Source: Eutrigla gurnardus (taxonomy: Eukaryota > Chordata > Actinopteri > Perciformes > Triglidae). From it: a stretch of DNA of 64,000 bases. How positions within the stretch are numbered: position 1 is the stretch's first letter; the number at the start of each line of letters is the position of its first letter. Made by a program: the position numbers and the translations under genes. The stretch spans positions 9,025,819 through 9,089,818 of the forward strand of contig OY741281.1 of NCBI GenBank assembly GCA_963514095.1, written 5' to 3'. Under the pieces are notes generated by a model, which was given only the letters and a program-made list of their open reading frames with translations, searched no databases and was not told the DNA's origin. Below are positions 12,195 through 22,380 of the stretch, one piece after another.

Positions 12195-12750
12195 TGGTCT
12201 GTACTACGAAGCAGGATTTGGGGTTAGCGAGGAAACTTCAGGTTAACTCTGGGTTTTTAGTCCTACGATGCTGGATCACTTCTTACAGGGGTACATCCCC
12301 ATGGTAACTTACGCTGCAGAGCTAACCAGCTCTGGAGCCGGTTATGTTCCTGATAAGAGATCAACGTGCAGTAAAGCACCGCCTACTGACCAATCAGCTC
12401 CCTTTGAAATTGGCATCAACATTTGTAGAAGATCCCGTGGAGCTCTGTGCTCGGATAAAAAAAAGAAGAGAACAAAAGAAGATTGGTGCGCCGATCGTGA
12501 GAGGGTCCCTTTGCAGAGCTAGAGTGTTCAGAGCGCGGCAAAACCCTTTTTCTTCCCCCAACGATGCTTTATATGTGAGATCCAGATTCTCATCGGAGGG
12601 AATGACTTATCTGTGTCAGCGTACAGCCTACTTACCACTTTGAATTATGTTATTATATTGATTTTATTTGCTCCCAAGTCCGTTTTACACCACTGGGATT
12701 GCAGCTGAAAGAATTAGGCTGATATTGTCATGCACCCGGCCATAAGAATA
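12195..12750 (+). mobile_element. PIF/Harbinger transposon, 5' fragment
   Basis: The left side contains GTACTACGAAGCAGGATTT and then GGGGTTAGCGAGGAAACTTC. This matches what I know as the start of a common teleost Harbinger element. The next section carries a HARBI1-like coding relic (listed separately). Homology fades after about 12640, where an intron-like segment with GGGATTGCAGCTGAAAG remains. No right-hand terminal repeat is seen, so the copy is truncated on its 3' side, next to a SINE and a second family A element. The exact outer boundary is uncertain. Confidence 0.65.
12422..12640 (+). pseudogene. HARBI1-like nuclease N-terminal relic
   Basis: The frame that opens at 12344 contains FVEDPVELCARI, followed after a basic insert by RARVFRARQNPFSSPNDALY and then RSRFSSEGMTYLCQ. 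This matches the start of Harbinger nucleases of the HARBI1 type, in which a VEDPVD...R segment precedes RVFRDR...PLAFPD..L.ERYRFS...I.YL. The DDE catalytic core that should follow is absent, because the frame stops at 12641 after an unrelated tail. The middle (KKRREQKKIGAPIVRG) differs from the family, which suggests small indels. It is a dead transposase fragment inside the Harbinger piece, not a host gene. The family call rests on remembered motif spacing and is fairly secure. Confidence 0.65.
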
Positions 12751-12777
12751 CATCTAAGCTACACATTAAGTTTTTTT

Positions 12778-12893
12778 TTAAGTTTTTTTTTGTGGTCTTT
12801 TATTGCGAGAGGGGCAAGACAGAGGGAGATGACATGCTTTAAAAATGGGCGGCCAGGCAGATTTGAACCCGGGGCCGCTGCACTGAAGATTTA
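12778..12893 (-). mobile_element. tRNA-derived SINE, truncated
   Basis: On the minus strand, the tRNA-like B-box region GGGTTCAAATCTGCC is followed by GGCCGCCC, then GCATGTCATCTCCCTCTGTC and a pyrimidine-rich stretch ending in an A/T-rich tail. This order (B box, GGCC(T)GC, TGCATGTCATCCCCCTCTC) is typical of a common teleost SINE. The A-box half is missing, because family A copy 2 begins exactly where the head should continue. It is about 116 bp. Confidence 0.7.
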
Positions 12894-13769
12894 GGGCCCT
12901 AGTTTCGTGGCACAGCGCAGGGCGCCGCAGGGTGGCGGAGCCGGCGTAATGCAAGTTTCGACCCGCGCAGCCTTGCGCACAGTCAGTTTGTCAGTTTGGT
13001 GGATCGCCTGCGCCAAGATGGGTGTGGCGGCGCAGCAGTGGGAGGGTCACAGATTCAGCTTGGCGTAGCGGAAGTTTCGTGGCAAAAAGCCTCGCCGAGA
13101 CTTCGCCGAAAGCCTGCCAGCTCCAACCTAGTCTACTCTTGGCGTAAGGCGCAAGGTGCAAATAAAGTCCATTCATTCAAGGCAAATCACAGCTGGCGGA
13201 GTGGAAGTTTGGCTGACGGTGCGCAGTGCGCACACGTCACCGAGACCTCACAGGCAGGTTTCCACAGTTCCAGGCACATTTAAATGCAATAAATAATCAC
13301 AACAAACACTATTTAATGCAACTAATTGAATCAACACATTAATTTATATCTATATAGACTGTCCCGTCACATCTGACGTCAGATCAAAGGCGGATGGCAC
13401 GCGTAACGGAAATTCAGCCTCTCGGACCAAAACATCTCCCTCTCTCTCGCTCCTGTTTTTTATAATATCGGCATTTGTTATTATTATGATACGCACGCAC
13501 GCACAGCGCGTGATGCGCGTGGTGGGAGCGGCGGCGCTGCTTCTGTCATCGGGTTGTCAAGTGACGGAACTTGCACTGAACCTCCCCTAACGCATTAAAG
13601 GTGAGGAGAGGAGCTCATTTGATTGGTGAAGATCTGAATCGGCTGTATTAATCCCAGTCCACGCCTCGTCTCCTCCTCGTCTCCCACTCACGCCTTCTTC
13701 TCCTCCCTCTTTCCCACTTGCGCGGGTGGGCGAGACGGGAGGTGTGCCTGCGCGAGCCTGTGCGGTGCA
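12894..13769 (-). mobile_element. Family A copy 2, missing its far end
   Basis: The left tip GGGCCCTAGTTTCGTGGC is intact. The whole length then reads as the reverse complement of the full-length copy at 4738-5690, including the AT-rich middle, the TCTATATAGA segment and the CACGCGCATCAC block. Homology stops at GCGGTGCA (13769), about 110 bp short of the other terminus, where an LTR-like block begins. The open frames here (for example 12996-13283 and 13688-14044) are not genes. Confidence 0.85.
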
Positions 13770-14429
13770 GGTAAAAACACATTCCTAAGCCATAAGCTAA
13801 CTGGAAGAGATGTCTCTGCATGAAGGTTTAAGGAATGGGCCGCCAGCTTGACCGTATCTGTCTGGAGGCCCCTGGGATCAATAAATCTGTAGGTGTGTGC
13901 ATTAAAGCTGGCTACAGGATGTTTGGGCCCTATTAGGTACCAAGTTCTGCGTTGATGGCGAGATGGTCGGAGGTTGCTTAATGTATCCATTTCCATATAA
14001 GTACAGATAGATAGTCCTTTCAGCTTTAGGTTTGCAGGCCCCAAGGAGTGACATCAGCAGAGTTAAATAACGTATAGAAGGTGAACTATTCTGCCTATTA
14101 GAATGGATTGGAGGCTCCTCTCGTGCCTATTGGGTGGTTAGACCCTCAATCCACCAAAGTGACCAATTAGAAGAAGAAGTAGGTAGGTCAGGTGAAGGGG
14201 GCTTCAAAAAGGCATACACAGGCAGGAATAAAAATGTAACTTCCTCCCTGAATCCTCGATAGGATTTCTCAGGTAGAGCACCCGGCAGAACTTTGGAGAA
14301 AACTGCTGGAGATTGGGGAAGACCAGGGGTACCACGCTGGTCCTGACGCAGGTTTATCATTTGTTTCAATAAAGATTCCTCTATTATCTAGCCTGGCCTC
14401 AGCTGATTTATTCATCACCAAACTACACA
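13766..14429 (+). mobile_element. Possible solo LTR or 3' LTR
   Basis: The block of about 660 bp starts TGCAGGTAAAAACAC and ends ACCAAACTACACA, so TG...CA ends are possible. Within it are a CATATAAGT TATA-like word near 13995 and AATAAAG at 14368-14374, the latter followed by a short CT-rich stretch before the end. This order fits U3-R-U5 of a retroviral-type LTR. No primer-binding site, internal coding region or second LTR is seen nearby. The left boundary overlaps the broken end of family A copy 2 by TGCA. No flanking duplication could be shown, so this is a tentative structural call. Confidence 0.4.
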
Positions 14430-15255
14430 TGACACCTTTGAGGGAAAACCCACAAACAACAATTACACATGAACTCACACTGTCACAGCTGGTAAACAAA
14501 TGCCATCTGGTCATTACTACGGATGTATGTATTGAAGCTATAGATGCAAAAGACTTTATGGATCCCATCAATGACATCACACGTTTTCTCCACCATAACT
14601 TGTATGTATTACACATCTACCAATCAACACCATTCACCTGCACCACACTGCCAGTGTTAAAGAGCTGTGTGTGAGGTTGTGACAGATTTCCCCAACACTT
14701 TGCTATGTCACAACCAATGTTATCAACAGTTGGAAGTTGTCTGCATGAGACAATACACTAAACTGATTATAAACTGAAATGTGTCAGCATGCAATGTGCA
14801 CCAAATGCAGTGCAAAGAGTATTTTACTTACTTTAACAAGATAGCAATACCTCTTTGCCTTCATTCAGTGAAGACACATTTGCATTTTGAGCAAAAGTCT
14901 GGATCCAAGGCACAAAAGTTTCTGTTCATCAAAAAAACAAAAAAAGTTTCACTCTGCAACATTTACTGTGCGGATCAGACATGGTTTAAATCTGCAATGT
15001 AACTCCAACAACACAAAGAATCCTGTTCTCTTCAAGTCATGGCTGCTTTGGCACAATACATCAATCTTTTCCTTTGAGAGTGAGGCTCCATAATCTTGGA
15101 GCAACAAGATGCTCCCCCACTGAGAAGTGAGACTGTTCACAAATGTTTCAAGCTTCTTGATCTGTTCGGGTCCTGCTTTAGTTCTCGTCTCCCACACAGC
15201 GTGTTCCTCAGGAGGCTGCACTCATTATGTTCTGTAACACCAAAGTGTGCTCTAA
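14430..15255. other. Non-coding stretch, no gene seen
   Basis: This is AT-rich sequence after the LTR-like block. Several short frames overlap on both strands and none is recognised. I looked for a primer-binding site or gag-like coding just after 14430 and saw none. Confidence 0.55.
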
Positions 15256-15837
15256 ATGCATGGGACATGTGTCACATTTACCAGCGAAACCAACATATTA
15301 ACTCTGGCTGTGTGGCGTCTAGGAAAATGGGAAAATGCTATGCAACGTTCACATGCATTTTTAACCATTTTTATAAAGAATATTGTGTTTATATCTAAAG
15401 GTGAATGTATTTTTGCCAAACCAAAGAGATTATACATGCACAAGGAGCAGCTTTTTCTCCGTGGATGTATATTTAAGAGCATTACAACCAGGAAATCTGT
15501 CATGGTTGGGCTTAAAAGAAGTATGCAGCTAGGTCTACGCAACAACATGAACTCTCACGCTTTGGGACATACAGTCTTGCACACCAGCCTTTTGGCTAAA
15601 AGTCTTTGTTTTTGTTGGACCAACCTAATACGTATTATTATATTACTAGCCGTTGCATATTTACATGGATGCGTTCAATCGCGAAAAAAGATCGTTGTTT
15701 TCATGCTCAGCGGACAATTTGTGTCCCTGTACACTAATCACAAAATTTCAGTCTGCTGTGAGACTGGGTGTACTAAAATGTGTAATATCTGCATAAAGCA
15801 AAAGGTCAACAAACTCCATGAAGAGAAAATGAACTAG
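15256..15837 (+). other. Longest open frame in the window (193 codons), unrecognised
   Basis: This ATG-to-stop frame encodes 193 residues. It is rich in Ile, Lys, Cys and Leu, and has one strongly hydrophobic stretch near residues 123-138 (LIRIIILLAVAYLHGC). I recognise no domain and no relation to a transposon protein. A frame of this length is mildly unusual for AT-rich DNA. However, a long minus-strand frame overlaps it (15252-15548), and codon choice looks like background. It may be chance or a single-exon remnant. I do not assign it as a gene. Confidence 0.2.
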
Positions 15838-18800
15838 AAATTGTAGAATTAAGTGTGTGGCAGCGTGTGCCGCCATCACAAATCATTAAAGACTGTTATA
15901 TGTCCATGACTCTGCCAAGTCATGGAATTGACCCTCCAGTTATACATGTACACTTATAGGTGAAAATGCCAATTGTGTTTTTAAATTCTAATTTTTAAAG
16001 TTAATTTAAAGTCGGCTATGCTGTCCAGGCTTAGATCAAACAGTTTCACCCGCTGAACAAAGATGTAAAAGTGATATATGGCTGTGGTGTTTTTGTTCTG
16101 ATGAAACCCAACAAACAACTTCCCTCCTTCCCCCAGCTTGTGGGAAAAATCATTATCTAATGAGAGCAATGTTTGGGGAAATAGCTCAATGAATATTTTA
16201 AAGCCACTGGCTCCATCAGCTATTTACTAAGAGCAAGTTAGTTTAGTGCAGTTCAAGAAGAAAAAATATTAACAAACAGTGGGGTGGAGGGGTGTTTGTG
16301 CGGGGGTGGGGGTATGATAGGCAGTTAAGGCACGTCACTTCTTAGCCTTGCATGTGGTTGATTTCCTCAGGCCTAATCTTTGCGAGACAGATCTGGGATT
16401 AGGGCATCACAAACGTAACACCAGGTAATCCAGCTTGTGTGTCTCGCTGGCAGAGGTCAAGCATGTCAGCGTCTGCCGCTAAATATGGCCTCCAGCCGGT
16501 GTTCCGCATGATGGCTGCGAGTGTCCAGCTGGATAAGCTTCTCACCCATCGTAACCAGCAGCGTTTGTAAGTCCGGTTGGCGAATCTGGCATTGCAAATT
16601 CGTCTACTGGTAGATTTAGGAACATCCTGCAAGCGTGCAGCTAACACCTTCTTTTAAGCACTGCTCCAAACCTTTATATTCACTCACATCGACTGTACAC
16701 ATTAAATAATGTGTTATGATTGAGGTTATTGTGTGTAAGGTCAAGTGTGCTGCTTTCGCTATACAACCCCCCCCCCAAACCAAACACAGCTCTCTAAACA
16801 CTCATTCCAAAAGGTCACTCTTCACACTGTCAGAAAGATCAAGAGGCAACATCTCACCCGAGGAAGTGTCACGCTAACCCCCCTAATCCAAGAAACCCAG
16901 ACCTCCAGACATCACACTTAAAAACTGGAGGCTCTCGATAGAAAGCATCCAGATCAAGATTGGAGAATTACTGTATCTTCGTTGTGAACTCCATGCCAGT
17001 TGCCTTTACACCCACCTCGATCGAACTTCCCACCCATAACAGCCCTGAAGCACTGTGATGCAACACAGACAGTGGATAGCATCCTGACCCGAGGAGGCAG
17101 CGGCCTTTACCTCCCAGGTTAATATAGAAGCTGAAATAAATCAATTTCTTCAGTCTGCAGCCACGGCTCTGGGACACGGCATGCTTTCTGCCCTCAACTG
17201 CAAAAAAACACAAAGTTTTTCATGCTATTATGAAAACTCTGATTGCAGTATGATTGGCATCCCTTTTATTCCAAAACAGAAAGTCTATTTTTAGTCAGGA
17301 AATTAAAATGCATTATTTGTGAGTCCCAGAGGTAATCAAAAAATAATGTGAAACCTGATTAATCACTGACAGTGTTGAGTTAAGATCTTTAAAATTGTAA
17401 TCCTTATGATTTCAGACCTAGTTGATTTTGCACATATTTACAAATTGTGTGTTTACTGTAGTAACAGCAAGTATGGTTTAATGCTATGTTCGACACTCCT
17501 TGAAAAGCTACTTAGTCAGAAATCTTAGAGCAAGTGGAGTATCTGCTTATAATGCAACTACAAAAAGTGATTTTGTTGGTATGCAAATGTAAGCAATTTG
17601 AGCCTGGGGCAAGAATGGCGGACTCTGCCACTTATGATGAAAACAATATAAGCTATTTACAGAATGTAAGTATTTAAGGACAACATGTTCTCACTCCCAA
17701 TGCGTCAAATAGGGCAGCTCCATGTACCTGTTTGCTTACATAGTTTGAAATAAATCAATGTTGAGTCTTGGTTTCACACAGAACATGAACACCAGTCTCC
17801 TGGGTGAAAGTCCTGTTTGTTGGACTTGCTCTTTTAATATGTCATCTCACTTCCTCCTTTACCCCTTCCATAACTATGGCCACTGGAAGCATCATAGTAG
17901 AGCACAGATTCTTTTGAAAGTACCAGTACATCATCATGTATAATTACATCATGCGATAACCCCTGACTCACATCAAATGGAAACTGTCTGGCCGACCTAC
18001 AAGGCCAACAGAAATCCCCGTCTGCCAACTCCAATTTCCACGGGTAGAAATTCCATCCAAATTTAAGGATTTGTGGAGTAAACCCCGACCACTCCATCAC
18101 TCTCACCCCAAACAATGGCGTGAGAGGTAGCCGCAGAGCAGAGTCATTTTCAATCCAATGTGCTAATACAGCCTTTGCAATGTGAGGGCAACATCTTAAT
18201 CTCTTACCTCATTAAGCTGTATAATTTGTAATAAAATCCTCATTCCAGGCAGAGAAGTGGAAAGCGTTGACTTTCAGTCTAGTGTTACTGCCAGTAGTGG
18301 TGATTGTAAAATCCCACATGGGCAGCAGCAGCAGCAGCAGGCTTTGTGTATGAAAAGCAACGCGCCATGTAAGTAAGAGCATGCACTTTTACCAAGGCTT
18401 CCTGTTAATACCTGGATAATCCCTCATTATCAAGTTGGTATAACACACAAGATTGCCTTTTCATCATTTTGAACAAATTATTTCGAATGGACATCAACAT
18501 TTCTGACAATATTACAGGGCAATATATACAGGGCCATCTCTCTGACCACTTGGCTATGCTATGTAATTTGTGAAATGCAATATTTGGAAATGATGCACCA
18601 TAGAGCATGTTTGTATATCCTGTCTTGAGTCTTCTGTAAGCACATTTGCCAATAATTGCTTATACAAATATTGGCAGTAGCATGTTATGCTTTTTAGGCT
18701 TGTTTCTAAAGTGTAGTTCCTTATTTGGGCTATAGGTGACTGTGAGTGAGACCTGTTTTTCCTTCTTTAGTTACTCCCCTAACAAGGTCAGGGACTAAGC

Positions 18801-19874
18801 ATGAGAAAAATGGACAAAAGTGAACAAAAATCGGGAGAGAGATGGGATTGAAAGACAGGGGACGATTCAAAGGCAGTGGGCAGATGTTGTAAGTGAAATA
18901 CATGCACGTCATGCAGATCTTGAAAAAAGAAATATGTGAAACCAGGAGGGTGCTCTCACTAAATTTAGGTGTCTGCAATGACCACTGCTGTAATGTGTGA
19001 TTTACGCCGGAACACCAATGGCCTGTAAGGTGTCGTAAAACACACTTAAGTCAAACTAAAACATTTTTTTTTTTTTAAAGTGGTGATGTATGCAGGCAAT
19101 CAGCTCAAAGTCATAGTGGAAGACATTTATTTAGCTAACAAAGAAATTCACCTCGCTCTTCCCGTGTAGAAGCCGCTGAGTGGTATTGGTGTGCTAAGCA
19201 GTGTATGTAGTCGTAATTCTGTTAGCAGCACAATAAAAGAGAGCAAACATGTTTTGGCCACTGTGTCTCTGGGTGCAGAGTAGCGGCTGGGGGTCAGTGA
19301 TGCAACCTGCTCTGTCATCACTACAGGCCGGGGTCCTTCATCATGCAGCTATAACTGGCCATAAATATAATCCAGTTTGCAGAATGGGGGTGCACACTCA
19401 TAGATGCAGCCACACATGTGACCAAGCATGATCAGTAGTTTTGAAGGTTTGTTATGCAATGCAAAATAAATGTAACACAACAACAACAAAAATATGCTAA
19501 CACAGAGGGATCAACACAGCAAATGAAATATTAAAAACGCCTCATGGAGGGTGCCACAATGTCGGAACTTATTTAAGACGCTTTTTTCTTCCTTCTGTAA
19601 TGGAATGATTTTTCCATCACATCAAACTGCAGTCCTGCGACGGTCACACAATATTAATCCATCCTGAGATATGGAATCACTTGTCAAAAATAATGCATCA
19701 GGACACAAACGGGCCATCTCATCGATCCAGTCCCAAGGGTGCTTTAAAGTGTCCCACTACCACTATACATTATAGCAGGAGCAGCAAGAGAGACTGCGTC
19801 CAGCTGAGAGCCTCCATTCACCATCCTTATCAGTGAACTATCCTTAATAAATCCCATGATGGCAACAAACAAGC
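15838..19874. other. Non-coding stretch with small repeats
   Basis: It contains a G-rich segment at about 16280-16315, a poly-C run near 16768, a (CAG)n tract at about 18324-18341 and dispersed repeat copy 2 (listed separately). The GC-richer segment 16400-16650 has an 82-codon minus-strand frame without recognised homology. No gene is seen. Confidence 0.55.
17740..17830 (+). repeat. Dispersed repeat copy 2
   Basis: It contains TTTCACACAGAACATGA, then TCTCCTGGGTGAAAGTCCTG (17796-17815) and TTTGTTGGACTTG. The second word is identical to 2321-2340. The first word is shared with copy 3 near 48253-48269. The copies differ in between, so this is an old family. Confidence 0.6.
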
Positions 19875-20065
19875 TCAATTTTGAATCTCAGGGAGACTGC
19901 TTAAGATCCTCCAGACAGCCTTTAGTCCAGATGCCTTAGATTTTCCCCGCCTGAATTGCCAACATTTTTCCCAGGGCTTTGCCTGCTCCAGATATTTCTG
20001 TAGGAATGCCTGCGCTTCCGCTCTGTCACTCCCAGTGATCTTCAGGTAGAATGGCCCTGAAGAGA
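19875..20065 (-). other. Exon-like open segment, unrecognised
   Basis: On the minus strand, a pyrimidine-rich run ending CTTATCTCTTCAG (about 20055-20068) precedes an open frame of about 58 codons. The frame begins GPFYLKITGSDRAEAQAFLQ and ends in a TGA. Its composition is protein-like (mixed charged and hydrophobic residues, Trp, Cys) rather than low complexity. I do not recognise a family. It could be a terminal exon, a relic of a LINE ORF1-type protein or a chance frame. No poly(A) signal was picked out. Confidence 0.2.
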
Positions 20066-20744
20066 TAAGGCAGCCGGACAATGAGCATGTCCACCTGGCA
20101 AGGGGAGATGCTCCATCACAGGGCCCAGGGTTACTAAGGTGTCACTAGCTCTCCCGGGCCGCTACATTGAAGAAATGCCATATCCTCAATGGTCCTTGGC
20201 AGATACAGAAGACCTCCTGGCACAGTTAACGCTCCCGACTGCAAGGTCTGATTTTATTTTAAACTGTGTGGTGTCCAAAATTAAAGCTGCATTAAGCAAG
20301 AATGCTATGTCACAAGGATACGGGGTGTCATGTCATGTAGCACCTGAAATCCTACTGGCAAAAATTTGTATATGCAGGTGAGTTTGAGGTTTTAAATCCT
20401 GAAATAGGATTTCATTTTCTGTCCTCTGACATTTGCAACTGTGTTTCTGGTTACTTTGACAAAAGAAGGGACACTATCCCAACCAGATTTATCTGTCCAA
20501 AAAAACAACTTGGAGGTGAGATGTAGGGGAAAAACACAACAATTAAAAAAAGTTTTGTTCTGAGCACAACTACTAGCAAGGTAGCAATAGTACACAGAAG
20601 CTGTTTACATGGTTAAAATGCCATACCATTGGGCACCTAGCATTGTCTTATTTAGCACTTTTATTCCACTCATGTGAGGAGTTTGAGTTTGTATTTACTT
20701 TTTCAGAGCAATCCATTTCAATAAATGGTTAGTTCTGTTATTGA
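20066..20744. other. Non-coding stretch, no gene seen
   Basis: This is mixed sequence with a GC-richer start (20080-20230) and then AT-rich DNA. The 80-codon plus-strand frame at 20139-20381 is unrecognised. Confidence 0.5.
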
Positions 20745-20766
20745 ATATATATATATATATATATAT
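20745..20766. repeat. (AT)n microsatellite
   Basis: This is a perfect AT dinucleotide tract of 11 units. Confidence 0.95.
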
Positions 20767-20954
20767 TTAAAGCCCTACTTTTATTTGTTGGCTAAGGCCA
20801 CTAGGGGCTTCAGTGAGAACCACAAACTTTAACAAACTTTGATATTATGACATTTAAACATGCGGTTGCTTTCTTTGCCTGTAGGTGTCAGGGTTGCCAG
20901 GTATAGGTCTGAATCTGCATTCGAGATCAGTCCCCTACTTCTAAACTCTAATGG

Positions 20955-21149
20955 TACATGTCCACAGGCAGCGTTTTTTCCACGCTTCCCATTCATTGTC
21001 TATGTGAAAAGCCGTGAAATGCATTCTGGTAGCGTTGCGGCGAGTTCGAGAGATGGGGGGCTGAGTTGGCTCGACTCACCGACGCTCTCTTTTAAACTGA
21101 CTGTTGTCGATCTAAAATAACTCAACTAGCGTTTCCCTGTGGACACATA
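20955..21149. mobile_element. Short MITE with TGTCCACAGG inverted ends
   Basis: The left end reads TACATGTCCACAGGCAGCG. The right end, on the opposite strand, reads TATGTGTCCACAGGGAAACG. The inverted ends share TGTCCACAGG plus a nearby CG. The 195-bp body has no coding capacity, although an 86-codon frame runs through it. The ends and size fit a non-autonomous DNA transposon. The superfamily is not determined and the target duplication is not clear. Confidence 0.6.
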
Positions 21150-21999
21150 GCATAAAATTCAGACTATGTTGATCAGATGAACCTCAAAACAATTCTGGTG
21201 TCACTTACATGACCACAGGCATATACAGATAAATACAAACTATCAATGTCCTGATGTGCAGTGAGCATATGCTCCGTCCTGTTGTATTGATGTTCGAGCT
21301 GGCATTTAAAATGTTTTGATATTATCTCATTGTGACAGGTTTTTCTCTCATCGTCTAGTGACTTACCAACTGGAAATAAAGTTTCTGCGAACACGAGCCT
21401 AGTTATCTGTCCAGATGGAGGAGAGACAGAAGATCAGATACCGTTTTGTGTCAAGACTGCATTAAAGGTCGTTTGATAAGCAGCCAATGTTTAGTTATTT
21501 ATTTATTTTCTTAATTGGCTCATCATCAGACAGAGTGTACCGTAGTAGCCAGGAGCTAAAATGCAATACAGGCACACCAGCAACTGCATATAACTAGGCC
21601 GTTCAAATAACATGCAAATTATACAGCTTCATCTTCAGTTGCAGTTTTTGCCTGGAAACTTTTAGGATATTTCAACCAAAAGCACATTGTTGTTAAAATC
21701 TCTGTTGGGTTTCTCAAGATGTATAAATTACACTATGAAATGAATGGAAAATGAATTCATCACAGTCAAATGTCCCTGTCATATACCTCACCTTTACTCT
21801 AAGTGTCTAAATATCTGTTTGATGTATATGGTCGAATGTACCTTCATATGGATTCGATATCTGTCTTTGGAACAAAATCAATATTTTGAATTCACAACAC
21901 TCACACTCCACACAAATGAAGACATAAAATGACAAATCTTGGTGTAACATATTAAATCACTAATGGTGTTTTTGCTCCTTTTTAATTGACTGCAGTGGC

Positions 22000-22380
22000 C
22001 AGTCAGTGTTTTCTGAGCAGCTGCCATCACTTTCTTTGGACGGGGAGGAGCTGGGGTTGAAGACGGTGTTGCCCATTGCTTAAATCACACCAGATGGCTT
22101 GAGGAGCGACGCAAGAAGTAGGTAATCTGGATTTATGACCTTGCACATATGCCGAGCGCGGGGGCGTCTGGTGTGATGAAAATGGCAGCTATTTTAATGA
22201 AAGCAGGAACTTTGTGCTAAGATCGCATAGAGCGAGGGGGGCTGTAAAATTACACAGCACATTACACCGAGGTTACTCCTGAAACGGCCCTGTGTTTGGC
22301 CTCGCAAATCATAGAGCCACTTTGAATCACACTCAACGAGGATCTTGCTACACCGTTCCACCTGAGCCCTTCAAAGCATT
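22000..22380. promoter_or_regulatory. Candidate conserved non-coding element
   Basis: This is a GC-balanced, non-repetitive block with no open frame of interest. It contains TTTTAATGAAAG, AAATCACACC and repeated GGTGTGATG/CATCACACC-like words. It is suggested as regulatory from texture only. Confidence 0.2.

Noticed and set aside
15580..15605. GCCTTTTGGCTAA, identical to part of the U2 snRNA 5' stem-loop
   Set aside because: The match ends after about 13 bases, and the branch-site-pairing and Sm regions do not follow. Chance.
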